A stretch of 64,000 nt of DNA from positions 1 to 64,000 of the forward strand of contig NZ_BMNC01000013.1 of the NCBI RefSeq assembly GCF_014646255.1, given 5' to 3'. Positions within the stretch are counted from its first letter, which is position 1. Every line of letters begins with the position of its first letter. The position numbers were made by a program, and so were the translations under genes. This DNA comes from Lentzea pudingi. GTDB lineage: Bacteria > Actinomycetota > Actinomycetes > Mycobacteriales > Pseudonocardiaceae. This document shows, one piece after another, positions 19,399-28,961 of this stretch. The notes beneath the pieces were generated by a model. That model saw nothing but the letters and a program-made list of their open reading frames with translations, made no database searches and was not told the DNA's origin.

Positions 19399-20316
19399 CT
19401 AGACGGCGGGCGCGTCCGTGACAGCCCGCAGAGCTGTGGCGAGCCATCGCAGGTCTTCGGTGGCGTCCGGCACGGTGTGTCCTCCCCTGACGCGGCTGAC
19501 GAGGCGGCGATACCGTTCCGCGCCCGCGTCGATTCCCGCTTCCAGGGATGCCAGCACCGCGCTCAGATCGGCGTCGCGGAACATGGTGGAGATCAGCTCG
19601 GCTGCGCCGGGGTCGCCGGGATCGATGCCCTTCTCCCTGGCCTCTGCGACGTTGTTCACGACCTGCCGGGCCCACCAGATGGTCGCGCCGGGCGGTGCCT
19701 GCTGGCCTGGGGCCGGGGTGTTGAGTGCCAGGAAGGTCGCGAGGCGGGTGCGGAAGTCCGGGTCCTGCACGAGTTCTGCCAGTTCGATCCAGGCGTTCAC
19801 CTGGTCGGGCGTGGGATCTTCCGGCAGGTCGATGCGGAGGTCGCGCACCTTGTCGCGCAATGCGGGGTCGATGTTCAGGCGGCCGAACACCCCCGCCTTG
19901 AAGTCGTCGATGATCTGTGCGCGTTCGGTGGTCGATAGGCGTGCCAAGCGGTTCATCAGTGCGGTCTCCTCGAGGGTGGATCGGCGTTGCGACACAGTGG
20001 ACAGAACTGCCCGGCTCACCTTCAGGGCGCGGATCTGCGCGTCGATCGCGGTGACGTGGGCGTCGGCCACCTCGGCGAACGTTGCGCCGTGTTCGAGCAC
20101 GCGGCGCACGTCGTCGAGACCCAGGCCCAGCTCGCGCAGGGTGTGGATGAGCTCGACGCGGGCCACGCACGCGGCGTCGTAGAGCCGGTAGCCGCCTGCC
20201 GAGCGGCCCGCCGGGGTGATGACACCCTCGTTCGACCAGAAGCGCAACGTGCGGGCCGAGATGCCCGTACGGCGTGCCAGCCGGCCGATGGTGAGGAGGT
20301 CGGTGCGTTCGTCCAT
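19399..20316 (-). CDS. MerR-family transcriptional regulator with long C-terminal domain
   Basis: 305 residues. The N-terminus is a MerR winged HTH (LLTIGRLARRTGISARTLRF, then GYRLYD) with a dimerisation helix to about residue 115. The remaining 190 residues form a helical domain typical of actinobacterial MerR proteins with a small-molecule or TipA-like sensor region, but no known ligand motif was recognised. It is the first intact chromosome-type gene after the decayed zone. The secreted glycosidase-like gene lies upstream on the same strand with 34 nt between them; co-transcription is possible. Confidence 0.85.
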   Translation of the reverse strand: MDERTDLLTIGRLARRTGISARTLRFWSNEGVITPAGRSAGGYRLYDAACVARVELIHTLRELGLGLDDVRRVLEHGATFAEVADAHVTAIDAQIRALKVSRAVLSTVSQRRSTLEETALMNRLARLSTTERAQIIDDFKAGVFGRLNIDPALRDKVRDLRIDLPEDPTPDQVNAWIELAELVQDPDFRTRLATFLALNTPAPGQQAPPGATIWWARQVVNNVAEAREKGIDPGDPGAAELISTMFRDADLSAVLASLEAGIDAGAERYRRLVSRVRGGHTVPDATEDLRWLATALRAVTDAPAV

Positions 20317-20350
20317 GCGCTGAATCCTGGACCTTGCAGCCGCTGGAAGG

Positions 20351-22078
20351 TCAAGGGGTGCAGCTGGCGCCTTTCCTGAGGTGCAGTTCGGTCCGGACGA
20401 TGTCGAGGTACGTGCAGCCGTCGCGCTCGTTCGGTTCGATGGCGCCGCCTTCGTGCCATTCGTTCCACGCGTACAGCAGCACGATGTTGTCCACTGTGGA
20501 TGGACGGGTGGAGGCGTCCACGTCCGCCCTGATGTCGGCGAGGAGCCTGCTGAACGCGGCCGGCGACTGGTCCTCGTACCAGCGGAAGCTGGCGTGCAGC
20601 TTGGTCCTCGCCTGCTCGGGGGTGTCGGTCGGGAGGACGGGGTCGGGCTTGCTGATGCCGATCCGGGGGCGTTCGTCGAAGTCCGAGGTGGCGCAGCGGA
20701 TCAGGGAGTTCGGGATCGTGGCGAACCAGCGGCGTTCTTTGGTCACGTAGTTCTCGTACGAGCCGGTGACGTGGTCCCAGCGGCCCGGGCAGTAGCTGCC
20801 GTCCAGGCCCTGTTCCGGCTTGGGGGCGCCGTTGTCGGTGGTCATCATGATCATGACTTCTTCGCCGAGTCGTGTCCTGGCACGGGTTTTGACGGCGTCG
20901 GAGAACCGGCGGACCGCCGCGTTGTCGATCGTGTTGTTCTCGCTGTCGTCGTTGGGTTTGCCGATGCCGCGGACGTCGCAGAGCTGGAGGACCGGGCGGC
21001 CGTCGTTGGCGCGCAGGATGTTCGGCTGGCTCAGGTAGTCGTCGACGAGGATCTCGGCGGCCCTGTCGATCTGCTCGGCCGGCATGCGCAGGGTGCCGCC
21101 CGCGCCGCCGCGCCAGGGGTGGATGCAGGGGAGGACGGTGAACTTCAGGTCGGCGCGGTTGCGTGCGGCCAGGAACGCGCGGAGTCCGGCGGCGTACTGC
21201 TCGGTGGCGGCGCCGGGGTTCCAGTACCAGTAGAAGGCGAAGTGGTCGAGGCCTGCGCCTGCCGCCTGCGTTATCTGCCGTTCCAGGGTCTCCGGCTTGG
21301 AGTCGTCGTAGTAGCCGATCGACGGCTTGAGGTGGGAGAAGTCCTCGTCCGGCCAGTGCTTGACCGCCTTGGGGTCGCGGTCGTGGGCGTGGCGGACGCC
21401 GCCCCACCAGTCGTCCTTGGCGTCCGGGCCGTAGTACTGCTCGATGCGGTCCATCATCGAACGGTTGCCGTTGGCGTCGAACGTGCCGAAGTAGATCGCT
21501 CCGGCGCGGATCCACCTCGGGTAGACGTGCCCCAACGGGCCGTCGACCTTGCTGTAGCCGAGGGCGCGCATCGCCTCCAGTTGTGAAGCCAGCGCCGGTC
21601 GCCAGGAGTTGGCCAAGCCCTCCTTGCGCACGCGGTAGAGGATCTCCGTGCCGGGCTGCGGCGCCGAGAAGGCGTGCCCGATGACACCCTCGTAGCGGAA
21701 CTGCGGGGTGGGGCCCGAGGTGAGCTCGTCCCGTTCCCGTTCGGACGCGGTGAGCAGGTACGCGCCCTGTTTGCGCAGCCGGAAGATCGGCTGAGAACCG
21801 GCGAACGCCTGCCGGCGGAGGTAGCCCACCCGCGCGTCGGCACGCAGGCGCATGCCGTGCTGGCTGACCGCCGCCTGCATCTCGGCCTGGGAGAGCGTCC
21901 AGAACATGCCCTGGTCGCCGGGCGTCGACAGCTCCAGCAGCGGCACCGGATCGGTGACCATGTTCTCCGAGTTCGGGCTCGCTTCGGCGGGTCGTGGAGT
22001 GGCCGAGGTCAGGGTGATGAGGGATGCCGCAACGGCGACCGCTGTCAGCAACGAGACATGTGTCCGCACGTTCCGCAT
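20351..22078 (-). CDS. Secreted WbsX/GH99-like glycoside hydrolase family protein
   Basis: 575 residues with a Sec signal peptide (about 1-33, ending PRPAEA). After it comes a domain with repeats like IFRLRKQGAYLLTASERERD and ILYRVRKEGL..LGYSKVDGPLGHVYP, typical of DUF5648 (beta-trefoil or propeller type). The C-terminal 370 residues (IGYYDDSKPETLERQITQA, FAFYWYWNPG, YAWNEWHEGGAIEPN) match the WbsX-type glycosyl-hydrolase-like family with its terminal WNEWHEG motif. A polysaccharide-active exoenzyme is likely; the substrate is unknown. It is divergent from the Excalibur lipoprotein gene, with about 130 bp between starts. Confidence 0.8.
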   Translation of the reverse strand: MRNVRTHVSLLTAVAVAASLITLTSATPRPAEASPNSENMVTDPVPLLELSTPGDQGMFWTLSQAEMQAAVSQHGMRLRADARVGYLRRQAFAGSQPIFRLRKQGAYLLTASERERDELTSGPTPQFRYEGVIGHAFSAPQPGTEILYRVRKEGLANSWRPALASQLEAMRALGYSKVDGPLGHVYPRWIRAGAIYFGTFDANGNRSMMDRIEQYYGPDAKDDWWGGVRHAHDRDPKAVKHWPDEDFSHLKPSIGYYDDSKPETLERQITQAAGAGLDHFAFYWYWNPGAATEQYAAGLRAFLAARNRADLKFTVLPCIHPWRGGAGGTLRMPAEQIDRAAEILVDDYLSQPNILRANDGRPVLQLCDVRGIGKPNDDSENNTIDNAAVRRFSDAVKTRARTRLGEEVMIMMTTDNGAPKPEQGLDGSYCPGRWDHVTGSYENYVTKERRWFATIPNSLIRCATSDFDERPRIGISKPDPVLPTDTPEQARTKLHASFRWYEDQSPAAFSRLLADIRADVDASTRPSTVDNIVLLYAWNEWHEGGAIEPNERDGCTYLDIVRTELHLRKGASCTP

Positions 22079-22206
22079 CGTGCAGCAAGCGGGGCGGAGT
22101 CGGGTGGACGAGTGGCGATTCGACGACTGCGGTTGCCCACCGCGCTTTATGCGCAGTCGAATGGACTTGTGTAACGGAGTGTGGTGAATGCCGCGATGTG
22201 GCGGCC

Positions 22207-22923
22207 ATGACCGTTTTCCAGAAGCTGGCCAGGGAAGCCGCGATCGTGGCCGGTTTCCTGGTGGCGGTGTCCGCCTGTGGCACTCCCGCGCCCACGAAGC
22301 TCGCTGCCGACGTCTCCACGACCACGGCCACCACGACGACCAGCACCACGACGACGACCACGCCGCCGCCGGTGACAGTGGAGTCCGTTGTGGACGGACG
22401 AACGGTGCTGTTGTCCAACGGTGCCAAGGTCGTGCTGTCCGCGCTGGCGCAACCCGGTGAGTGCTGGGCCGCGTCGGCCGTCGACTTCGCGACGAAGACC
22501 CTGGTTGGCAAACCCGTTCAGGCCGTCGCGTCGAGCTTGAAGCTGGCTGACGGCAAGGACTACGCGGAACTCGCGGTCAGCCAGGGGGTCGCGCGCGCGG
22601 TCGCCGGTGCGGAGTCGGCGATCCAGGCCGCGGAAAGCGCCGCCAAGCAGGCCTCGCTGGGGTTCTGGGGACCGTCGTGCGGAGGGCTCGACGTGAAGCC
22701 TGCACCCGTCGTGGCACCACCGGTGGCGCCGAAGCCCGCACCTCAACCCGTTGTGCCGCAGCCGCAACCGAAGCCGCAGCCTGCTCCCGCTCCGCCGCCT
22801 GCCGCGTACTACAAGAACTGCACGGCCGCGAAGGCCGCCGGTGCGGCGCCGCTCTACCGGGGACAGCCCGGTTACGGCTCGCACCTCGACCGCGACGGTG
22901 ACGGCGTGGCCTGCGAGAAGTAA
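22207..22923 (+). CDS. Excalibur calcium-binding lipoprotein with SNase-like domain
   Basis: 238 residues from ATG 22207. A lipoprotein signal with lipobox VSAC (Cys about 24) is followed by a Thr-rich linker, a small domain (VESVVDGRTVLLSNGAKVVL..ECWAASAVDFATKTLVGK) resembling staphylococcal-nuclease-like folds, a Pro-rich spacer (about 160-195), and a C-terminal Excalibur motif: YKNCTAAKAAGAAPLY, then HLDRDGDGVACEK. The DxDxDGxxCE end binds calcium in this family. Surface-anchored, possibly cell-wall associated; enzymatic activity uncertain because nuclease active-site residues were not identified. A long palindrome follows the stop. Confidence 0.8.
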   Translation: MTVFQKLAREAAIVAGFLVAVSACGTPAPTKLAADVSTTTATTTTSTTTTTTPPPVTVESVVDGRTVLLSNGAKVVLSALAQPGECWAASAVDFATKTLVGKPVQAVASSLKLADGKDYAELAVSQGVARAVAGAESAIQAAESAAKQASLGFWGPSCGGLDVKPAPVVAPPVAPKPAPQPVVPQPQPKPQPAPAPPPAAYYKNCTAAKAAGAAPLYRGQPGYGSHLDRDGDGVACEK

Positions 22924-22931
22924 TCAGTGGT

Positions 22932-23007
22932 GTGGCTCAGGACATTGTCGGCATATCCGCGCTCAGACCCGTCTGACCACGAATACACCGGCAACGTTCT
23001 GAGCCAC
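22932..23007. repeat. 76-bp imperfect palindrome between convergent genes
   Basis: Arms 22932-22969 and 22970-23007 are reverse complements at 29 of 38 positions, without a loop. The outer 9 bp (GTGGCTCAG) are perfect. It lies between the ends of the Excalibur gene and the convergent PucR gene. It could be a bidirectional terminator or a short scar formed by two inverted transposon ends. Confidence 0.6.
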
Positions 23008-23052
23008 CACCAGAACCCGCGCTCCAGCACCTGACGCGCCTCCCGCGCCTTT

Positions 23053-24333
23053 CTACGACCTGAGGTCGTGCACGATCAACGACGCCGAGAGCAGCCGGAT
23101 GTCGGTCGGGTCCGCCGGGTTGTAGCCGGTGAGCTCGGCGACGCGGCGCAGCCGGTAGTTGAGCGTGTTGCGGTGCAGGTGCAGTTCGTCGGCCGTGCGG
23201 TGGCGGTTGTGGTCGCTGTTGATGAACGTCCGCAGCGTGTGCAGCAGGTCTGGGTGTTCGGCCAGGCGGTCCATCACGCGGGCCAGGCGCTTGCGGCCGG
23301 GGCCGGGGCGGCAGAGCTGGTACTCGAGCAGCACGTCGTCGAGGACGTACGCGCCGGGCGGGCGGCCCAGGCGTTGGGCGAGCTCGGCGATGTCGGCGGC
23401 CTGCCGGGCGGCCGCGGGGATGTCCTCCCGGCTTTCTGCCGCCGCGATTCCGCCGGTCAGGCCGGTGCCGGCGGCGGTGAGGAGGTTGCGGACGAGTTCG
23501 GCGGCGGCCTCCACGTCGTTGTCGATCTCCTCGGCTGACGTCGGCAGCAGCACCGTTCCGCCGTCGTGGTCCAGCGCGGAGAGGGCGTGCTTCGGCAGTT
23601 CGGCTCGTAGCCGTCGCACGAGCCCATGAACGGCCAGTCGTGCGTCAGAGCCGTCTGCCACTGACGGTGCCTCGACGCGCACGGCGACCACGACGTGGTG
23701 ACCGGACAGTTCCAGCCCGATCCGTTCGGCGAGCGGCTCGGCCTCCCTGCCGGTCAGCAGGGCCGCGACCAGCGCACGGCCTGCTTCGCGGCGTTCGGCG
23801 TGCAGGGCCTGCTGCTCGGCGAGGTACGACCCGGCGACCGCGGGCACGGCGACGCTGAGGTACCGCAGCAGCGCCGGCACGGTCGCGAGCAGGTCGGGGA
23901 TCTCGTCCGGCTCGGCGACGGCGGCCATCGCCTCCCAGCCGACGGTCGCGGCGACGTGGTAGGTGCTGAGCACGATGTCGAGCGGGACGCCCTGCTGGGC
24001 GCGCCGGACCGCCGTGGCGATCTGCATGTCCATCTCCTCGGGCGCGGGCGGGCGTTGTTCCCGCAGCGCGCGCAGGAAAACCTGCAGGTGACGGGTCACC
24101 GCCTCGGTGATCTCGCGGTCGACGAGCTGGTGCGGCAACTGCCGGTACGTCGCCGATCTGGCGAAGAACGCCTCCAGCACCTTCTCGGCGATGCGCGGGA
24201 TCTGCGTCGCGGCACGGTCGTAGAGCGGAGCGGCGGGGTTCGGGGCGGGGATGTCGACCACCGCCAGAGGCTTGCGCATCCGTCGGCCGCAGGCGATAGC
24301 CCGATCGAGTCCTTCTCGGCTGGTTGCCTGCAC
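23053..24333 (-). CDS. PucR/CdaR-family helix-turn-helix regulator
   Basis: Up to 426 residues. An N-terminal sensor-like helical region (about 20-165) precedes a GGDEF-like degenerate domain (about 170-300) and a C-terminal PucR HTH: LLHTLRTFINSDHNRHRTAD, then LHLHRNTLNYRLRRV. This end is characteristic of PucR/CdaR regulators of purine, sugar-acid or other catabolic genes. GTG 24333 is the longest start; ATG 24279 (RKPLAVVDIP) is an equally good choice. Divergent from a small conserved gene, with about 100 bp between them; no obvious target genes are adjacent, so the regulated pathway is not visible. Confidence 0.85.
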   Translation of the reverse strand: MQATSREGLDRAIACGRRMRKPLAVVDIPAPNPAAPLYDRAATQIPRIAEKVLEAFFARSATYRQLPHQLVDREITEAVTRHLQVFLRALREQRPPAPEEMDMQIATAVRRAQQGVPLDIVLSTYHVAATVGWEAMAAVAEPDEIPDLLATVPALLRYLSVAVPAVAGSYLAEQQALHAERREAGRALVAALLTGREAEPLAERIGLELSGHHVVVAVRVEAPSVADGSDARLAVHGLVRRLRAELPKHALSALDHDGGTVLLPTSAEEIDNDVEAAAELVRNLLTAAGTGLTGGIAAAESREDIPAAARQAADIAELAQRLGRPPGAYVLDDVLLEYQLCRPGPGRKRLARVMDRLAEHPDLLHTLRTFINSDHNRHRTADELHLHRNTLNYRLRRVAELTGYNPADPTDIRLLSASLIVHDLRS

Positions 24334-24433
24334 GAAAGAGGGACTCCCGCGTTGTGCACGTGCCCGAAGGTTTTGACCCTATCGAGTGATGACGGGTGAG
24401 GTCGGCCACCGCGCACAGCCACAATCGGGTGTT

Positions 24434-24751
24434 GTGAGCAGCGTCGAGGAATGCATGAAGTTGTTGCTGCGCAGCGGGTTCCAACGGACCGTGGTGCGTG
24501 ATCGCTTCACGTGCGTCAACGCTGTGATGTTCAGGCGGGTGTGGCGGGGCACCAACGAGACGGTGCTCGCGTACTCGGAGTCGGAGGCCCTGGCCTACCG
24601 CGTGGCCGAGGCGGACGCGGACCCGACGGACCCGTTCGTCGTCGATCCCGACCTGACGATGTGGCAGTGCGGGGGCGAGTTCCTGGACGTCGCGGGGCAG
24701 TTGCTGGAGTTACCGGCGGCGCCGGGTCACTCCACGTTCGAGGGGAAGTAG
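24434..24751 (+). CDS. Small conserved hypothetical protein
   Basis: About 105 residues from GTG 24434 (SSVEECMKLLLRSGFQRTVV). The frame is open back to GTG 24386/ATG 24389, so an additional 16 residues are possible; no good ribosome site decides. It looks globular, with RFTCVNAVMFRRVWRG and VDPDLTMWQCGGEFLDVAGQLL, no signal peptide and no known motif. The next gene starts 12 nt downstream, so it is probably co-transcribed with the NYN-domain gene. Function unknown. Confidence 0.65.
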   Translation: MSSVEECMKLLLRSGFQRTVVRDRFTCVNAVMFRRVWRGTNETVLAYSESEALAYRVAEADADPTDPFVVDPDLTMWQCGGEFLDVAGQLLELPAAPGHSTFEGK

Positions 24752-24763
24752 TAATCTCTGCTG

Positions 24764-25606
24764 GTGGGTGAGACCGTCCGGATCGGAGTGTTCTACGACG
24801 GCACGTGGTTCGCCTACCTGAGCGACTTCTACGCGACAGCGCACCCGAGGGGAGCGCGCGTCTCCCTCGACGGCCTGCACGACGCGGTCCGCTGGTACGT
24901 CCACACGGAGACGGGTCGTCCGCTGGACGAGTGCGTGGTCGCGGAGGCGCACTACGTTCGCGGTCGCATCGACACCCCCGCTGAGTCGTTCGACCGTGTG
25001 CTGGCCGCGGCCGGCATCACGCGGCACGACCTGCCGCTGCACAACGGCAAGGAGAAGGGCGTCGACGTCCTGCTCGCGCTGGAGGCGTGGGACCGGGCGA
25101 CGACGGTGCCGCTCGACTGGGTCGTCCTGCTGACCGGCGACTCGGACTTCGCCCCGCTCGCGTCCAGGCTGACCGAACGCGGTGTGCACGTGATCGTGCC
25201 GGTGGTGGACATCAGGACGGTGCAGGCGCCTCCTGCCTGGACCCCGCGCACGGCCGCCCCGCTGCGGGCCGCGACGCCGTTCACGCCCGGTTTCGACGAG
25301 CTGTTCGCCCCCGGTGACCAGGCCGACTACCCGCTGCGGCGCGCGTTCGTGCGGTCGTCGCAGGCGGTGGCGTCGCCGGTCGGAGCGCCGCGCGGCCGCC
25401 GCAGGGGCACCGTGGCGACGTGGAAGACCGGGCAGGCGCACGGCTTCATCACGGACACGCGCGGCGGGTCGTGGTTCGTCTCGCGCGACGAGTTGCCGGC
25501 CGGGCTGACGCTGCTGCTGGCGGGCACGCCCGTGTCGTTCACCGGGTCACCGGCGCCGATGCCCGGCCGCAAGTACCCGAGGGCGCAGGCCGTCCGGCCC
25601 GAATGA
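24764..25606 (+). CDS. NYN-domain ribonuclease-like protein with C-terminal cold-shock-like domain
   Basis: 280 residues. The N-terminal 150 residues form a NYN/PIN-like nuclease domain: VFYDGTWF with a metal-binding Asp at about 12, EKGVDVLLALEAWD, and LLTGDSDFAPLASRLTERG with the acidic cluster. These are the conserved acidic positions of LabA/DUF88 proteins, which cleave RNA. After a linker, residues about 205-265 (GTVATWKTGQAHGFITDTRG, SWFVSRDELP) look like a cold-shock/OB domain that would bind single-stranded RNA. The fusion predicts an RNA-processing role. GTG 24764 starts 12 nt after the preceding stop. The palindrome TGAC-TTTT-GTCA overlaps its stop codon. Confidence 0.78.
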   Translation: MGETVRIGVFYDGTWFAYLSDFYATAHPRGARVSLDGLHDAVRWYVHTETGRPLDECVVAEAHYVRGRIDTPAESFDRVLAAAGITRHDLPLHNGKEKGVDVLLALEAWDRATTVPLDWVVLLTGDSDFAPLASRLTERGVHVIVPVVDIRTVQAPPAWTPRTAAPLRAATPFTPGFDELFAPGDQADYPLRRAFVRSSQAVASPVGAPRGRRRGTVATWKTGQAHGFITDTRGGSWFVSRDELPAGLTLLLAGTPVSFTGSPAPMPGRKYPRAQAVRPE

Positions 25607-25616
25607 CTTTTGTCAT
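25603..25616. promoter_or_regulatory. Palindrome upstream of the ABC/two-component operon
   Basis: ATGAC-TTTT-GTCAT is a perfect 14-nt palindrome overlapping the stop of the upstream gene, 61 nt before the ABC-transporter start. Position and symmetry suit an operator for the NarL/DesR-type response regulator encoded at the end of the operon, or part of its autoregulated promoter. Inference from placement only. Confidence 0.45.
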
Positions 25617-25676
25617 CCGGATGTGGTGACGCCGCTTCACTACTGACGCGAGCCCGCGCCGACCAGGCTCAACGCC

Positions 25677-26567
25677 ATGGAAACGGTGCTCGAAGTGCGA
25701 GGAGCGCGGTACAACTACGGTGCCACGCAGGCGCTGGACGGCGTTGATCTCGCCGTCGGCGCGGGGGAGTGCGTGGCGCTGCTCGGGCCCAACGGCGCGG
25801 GCAAGACGACGCTGGTGAACCAGGTGATCGGGCTGCTGCCCGCCAAGGCCGGCTCGGTGCGCGTCCGCGGTGGCGATCCGCGCGTCGCGTCGACCCGCCG
25901 GCAGCTCGGCGTGGTGCAGCAGTCGCTCGGGTTCCCGAACACGCTGAAGGTGTCCGAGCTGGTCACGGGGGCCGCGGTGCGCGCGGGGAAGCCCCGTGCG
26001 GCGGCCGGGCCGGTGATGGCCGAGCTCGACCTGACCGAACTGGCCGGGCGGCGCGCGTCGAAGCTCTCCGGCGGCCAGAAGCAACGGCTGCAGCTCGCGA
26101 TGGCCCTGGTCGGCGACCCTGCGCTGCTGGTGCTCGACGAACCGACCGCGGGCCTCGACGTACCCGCCCGCAAGCGGTTCTGGCAGATCCTCGCCGAACG
26201 GCGTGAGCGCGGGACGGGCGTGCTGCTCACCACGCACCTCATCGAGGAGTCCTCGGCCGTCGCCGACCGCGTCGTCGTGCTCGCCCACGGCCGGGTGCTC
26301 GCCGAGGGCACGCCGGACGAGCTGGTCGCGCGGCTGCCCGACCGCACGGTGATCGCCCGGACGGGTCTGGGCTTGGAGCGCCTCCAATCGCTGCCGGGTG
26401 TCGTGTCGCTGCGCAACGAGGGCGAGCACGTCCACCTCGGCACGCGGGCACCGGAGGCGTTGCTGCGGGTGCTGCTCGCGGAGGACCCCGGCCTGACCGG
26501 CCTGCGGGTCGAGGGCGCCGGGCTGGAAGAGGCAGTGGCCGGTCTGATCGAAAGGGGTGCTGCGTGA
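25677..26567 (+). CDS. ABC transporter ATP-binding protein
   Basis: 296 residues. Walker A GPNGAGKTT (about 41-49), Q-loop region QQSLGFP, signature LSGGQKQR (about 135), Walker B LLVLDEPTAGLD and H-loop TTHL are all present. The C-terminal 90 residues form the accessory domain found in DrrA/CcmA-type multidrug or lipid exporters. It overlaps the permease gene by 4 nt and is followed by a sensor kinase and response regulator, the common DesK/DesR-linked exporter arrangement. Likely an export system for a membrane-active compound; the substrate is unknown. Confidence 0.92.
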   Translation: METVLEVRGARYNYGATQALDGVDLAVGAGECVALLGPNGAGKTTLVNQVIGLLPAKAGSVRVRGGDPRVASTRRQLGVVQQSLGFPNTLKVSELVTGAAVRAGKPRAAAGPVMAELDLTELAGRRASKLSGGQKQRLQLAMALVGDPALLVLDEPTAGLDVPARKRFWQILAERRERGTGVLLTTHLIEESSAVADRVVVLAHGRVLAEGTPDELVARLPDRTVIARTGLGLERLQSLPGVVSLRNEGEHVHLGTRAPEALLRVLLAEDPGLTGLRVEGAGLEEAVAGLIERGAA

Positions 26568-27297
26568 ACACTAAGGTCTTCGGCGTGGAGCTTGCGGACG
26601 AGCTGAGGGGTATCGTCCGCGAACCGGCCGCCCTGTTCTTCTCGATCGTCATGCCGGTCGCGTTCTTCGCGCTCTTCGTGTCGCTGTTCGGGAAGTTCAG
26701 CGCCGGCGGGGTGTCCGCGGGCACCACGATGCTCGCCACGTTCGGTGCGTTCGGCGTGATCTCGGTGGTGCTGATGAACCCCGGCATCGGCGTCGCGGCC
26801 GACAGGGAACGCGGCTGGCTGAAGTCCAAGCAGGTGTCCGCGGTGCCGATCGGGGTGACGCTCGCGGCGAAGGTGGTGGCGGCGCTGCCCTACGCGGCCG
26901 GGGTGCTGATCGCGATGACGGTGACGGCGGCGCTGACCGGTTCGCTGAACGCGCCGCTGCCCGCGTTGCTGCGGCTGCTCGTCGTGCTGGTGGTCGGCGC
27001 GCTGCCGTTCGCGTTGCTGAGCCTCGCGATCGGGTTCCAGGTCGGCGCGGGCGCGGGTGCCGCCCTGCTCAACGCACTGCTCATCCCGACGTCCGTCGTG
27101 TCCGGACTGTGGATGCCGCTCGACATCATGCCCGCGTTCTTCCGGGACGTGGCGCGGTTCCTGCCGAACTACCACCTGTCCGAACTGGCTCGTGCGCAGC
27201 TCGCCGGTGGGCCCGTGCTCACGCATGTGCTCGTGTTGCTGGGCTTCGCGATCGTGGCTGCGGTGCTCGCGGCCGTGTCGTATCGTCATGCGCGGTC

Positions 27298-27301
<4 letters not shown>
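26564..27301 (+). CDS. ABC transporter permease (ABC-2 type)
   Basis: 245 residues with six hydrophobic helices (ALFFSIVMPVAFFALFVSLF, then others to LVLLGFAIVAAVLAAVSY) in the ABC-2 layout, including the FLPNYHLSELARAQL amphipathic stretch typical of the family. GTG 26564 overlaps the ATP-binding gene by 4 nt, and the stop overlaps the kinase start (ATGA). It forms the membrane channel of the exporter with the preceding ATPase. Confidence 0.9.
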
Positions 27302-28358
<1,057 letters not shown>

Positions 28359-28362
<4 letters not shown>

Positions 28363-28961
28363 TCACGGTCGTGCTGGCCGAGGACCAGGCGATGGTGCGC
28401 GGTGCGTTCGCCCAGCTGCTGGACCTGCAGCCCGACGTCACCGTCGTCGCGACGGCGGGCGACGGCGACGAAGCCCTCGCGGCCGTGGCGGAACACCGGC
28501 CCGACGTGCTGCTGACCGACATCGAGATGCCCGGCCGGACGGGCCTGGACGTCGCCCGGGCGCTGAGCGAGCGCGGCGACACCACCCGCGTGCTGATCTT
28601 CACGACGTTCGCCCGCAGCGGGTACCTGCGGCGCGCGATGGACGCCGGGGTCTCGGGGTACGTGCTGAAGGACGCGCCGATCGCGGACCTCGTCTCGGCA
28701 CTGCGCCGCGTCCACGCCGGCGAACGCGTCGTCGCGCCCGAGCTCGCGATGGCCGCGTGGGACAGCGCGGACCCGTTGACGCCGCGCGAACGCGAGCTGC
28801 TGCAGGAGGTCACGACGGGCGCGAGCAACGCCGACATCGCGGCGCGGCTCAACCTCGCCGAGGGGACGGTCCGCAACTACCTGTCGACGGCGATGGCGAA
28901 ACTGGGCGCCCGCAACCGTTCCGAGGCGGCGAACACCGCACGCGAACGAGGCTGGCTCTAG
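28359..28961 (+). CDS. NarL/FixJ-family response regulator
   Basis: 200 residues. Receiver domain with the acidic pocket AEDQ, the phosphorylation Asp in LLTDIEMPG (about 53), and the KDAP lysine motif. LuxR-type HTH at the C-terminus: LTPRERELLQEVTTGASNAD, then IAARLNLAEGTVRNYLSTAM. It lies in a GTGA overlap with the kinase gene, so it is the cognate partner. It probably controls the ABC exporter operon. The 3' end overlaps the convergent AlkD-like gene by 4 nt. Confidence 0.94.

Noticed and set aside
20022..22511. Minus-strand 829-codon open frame
   Set aside because: Pro/Arg-rich reading of the opposite frames of MerR and GH genes; typical high-GC shadow.
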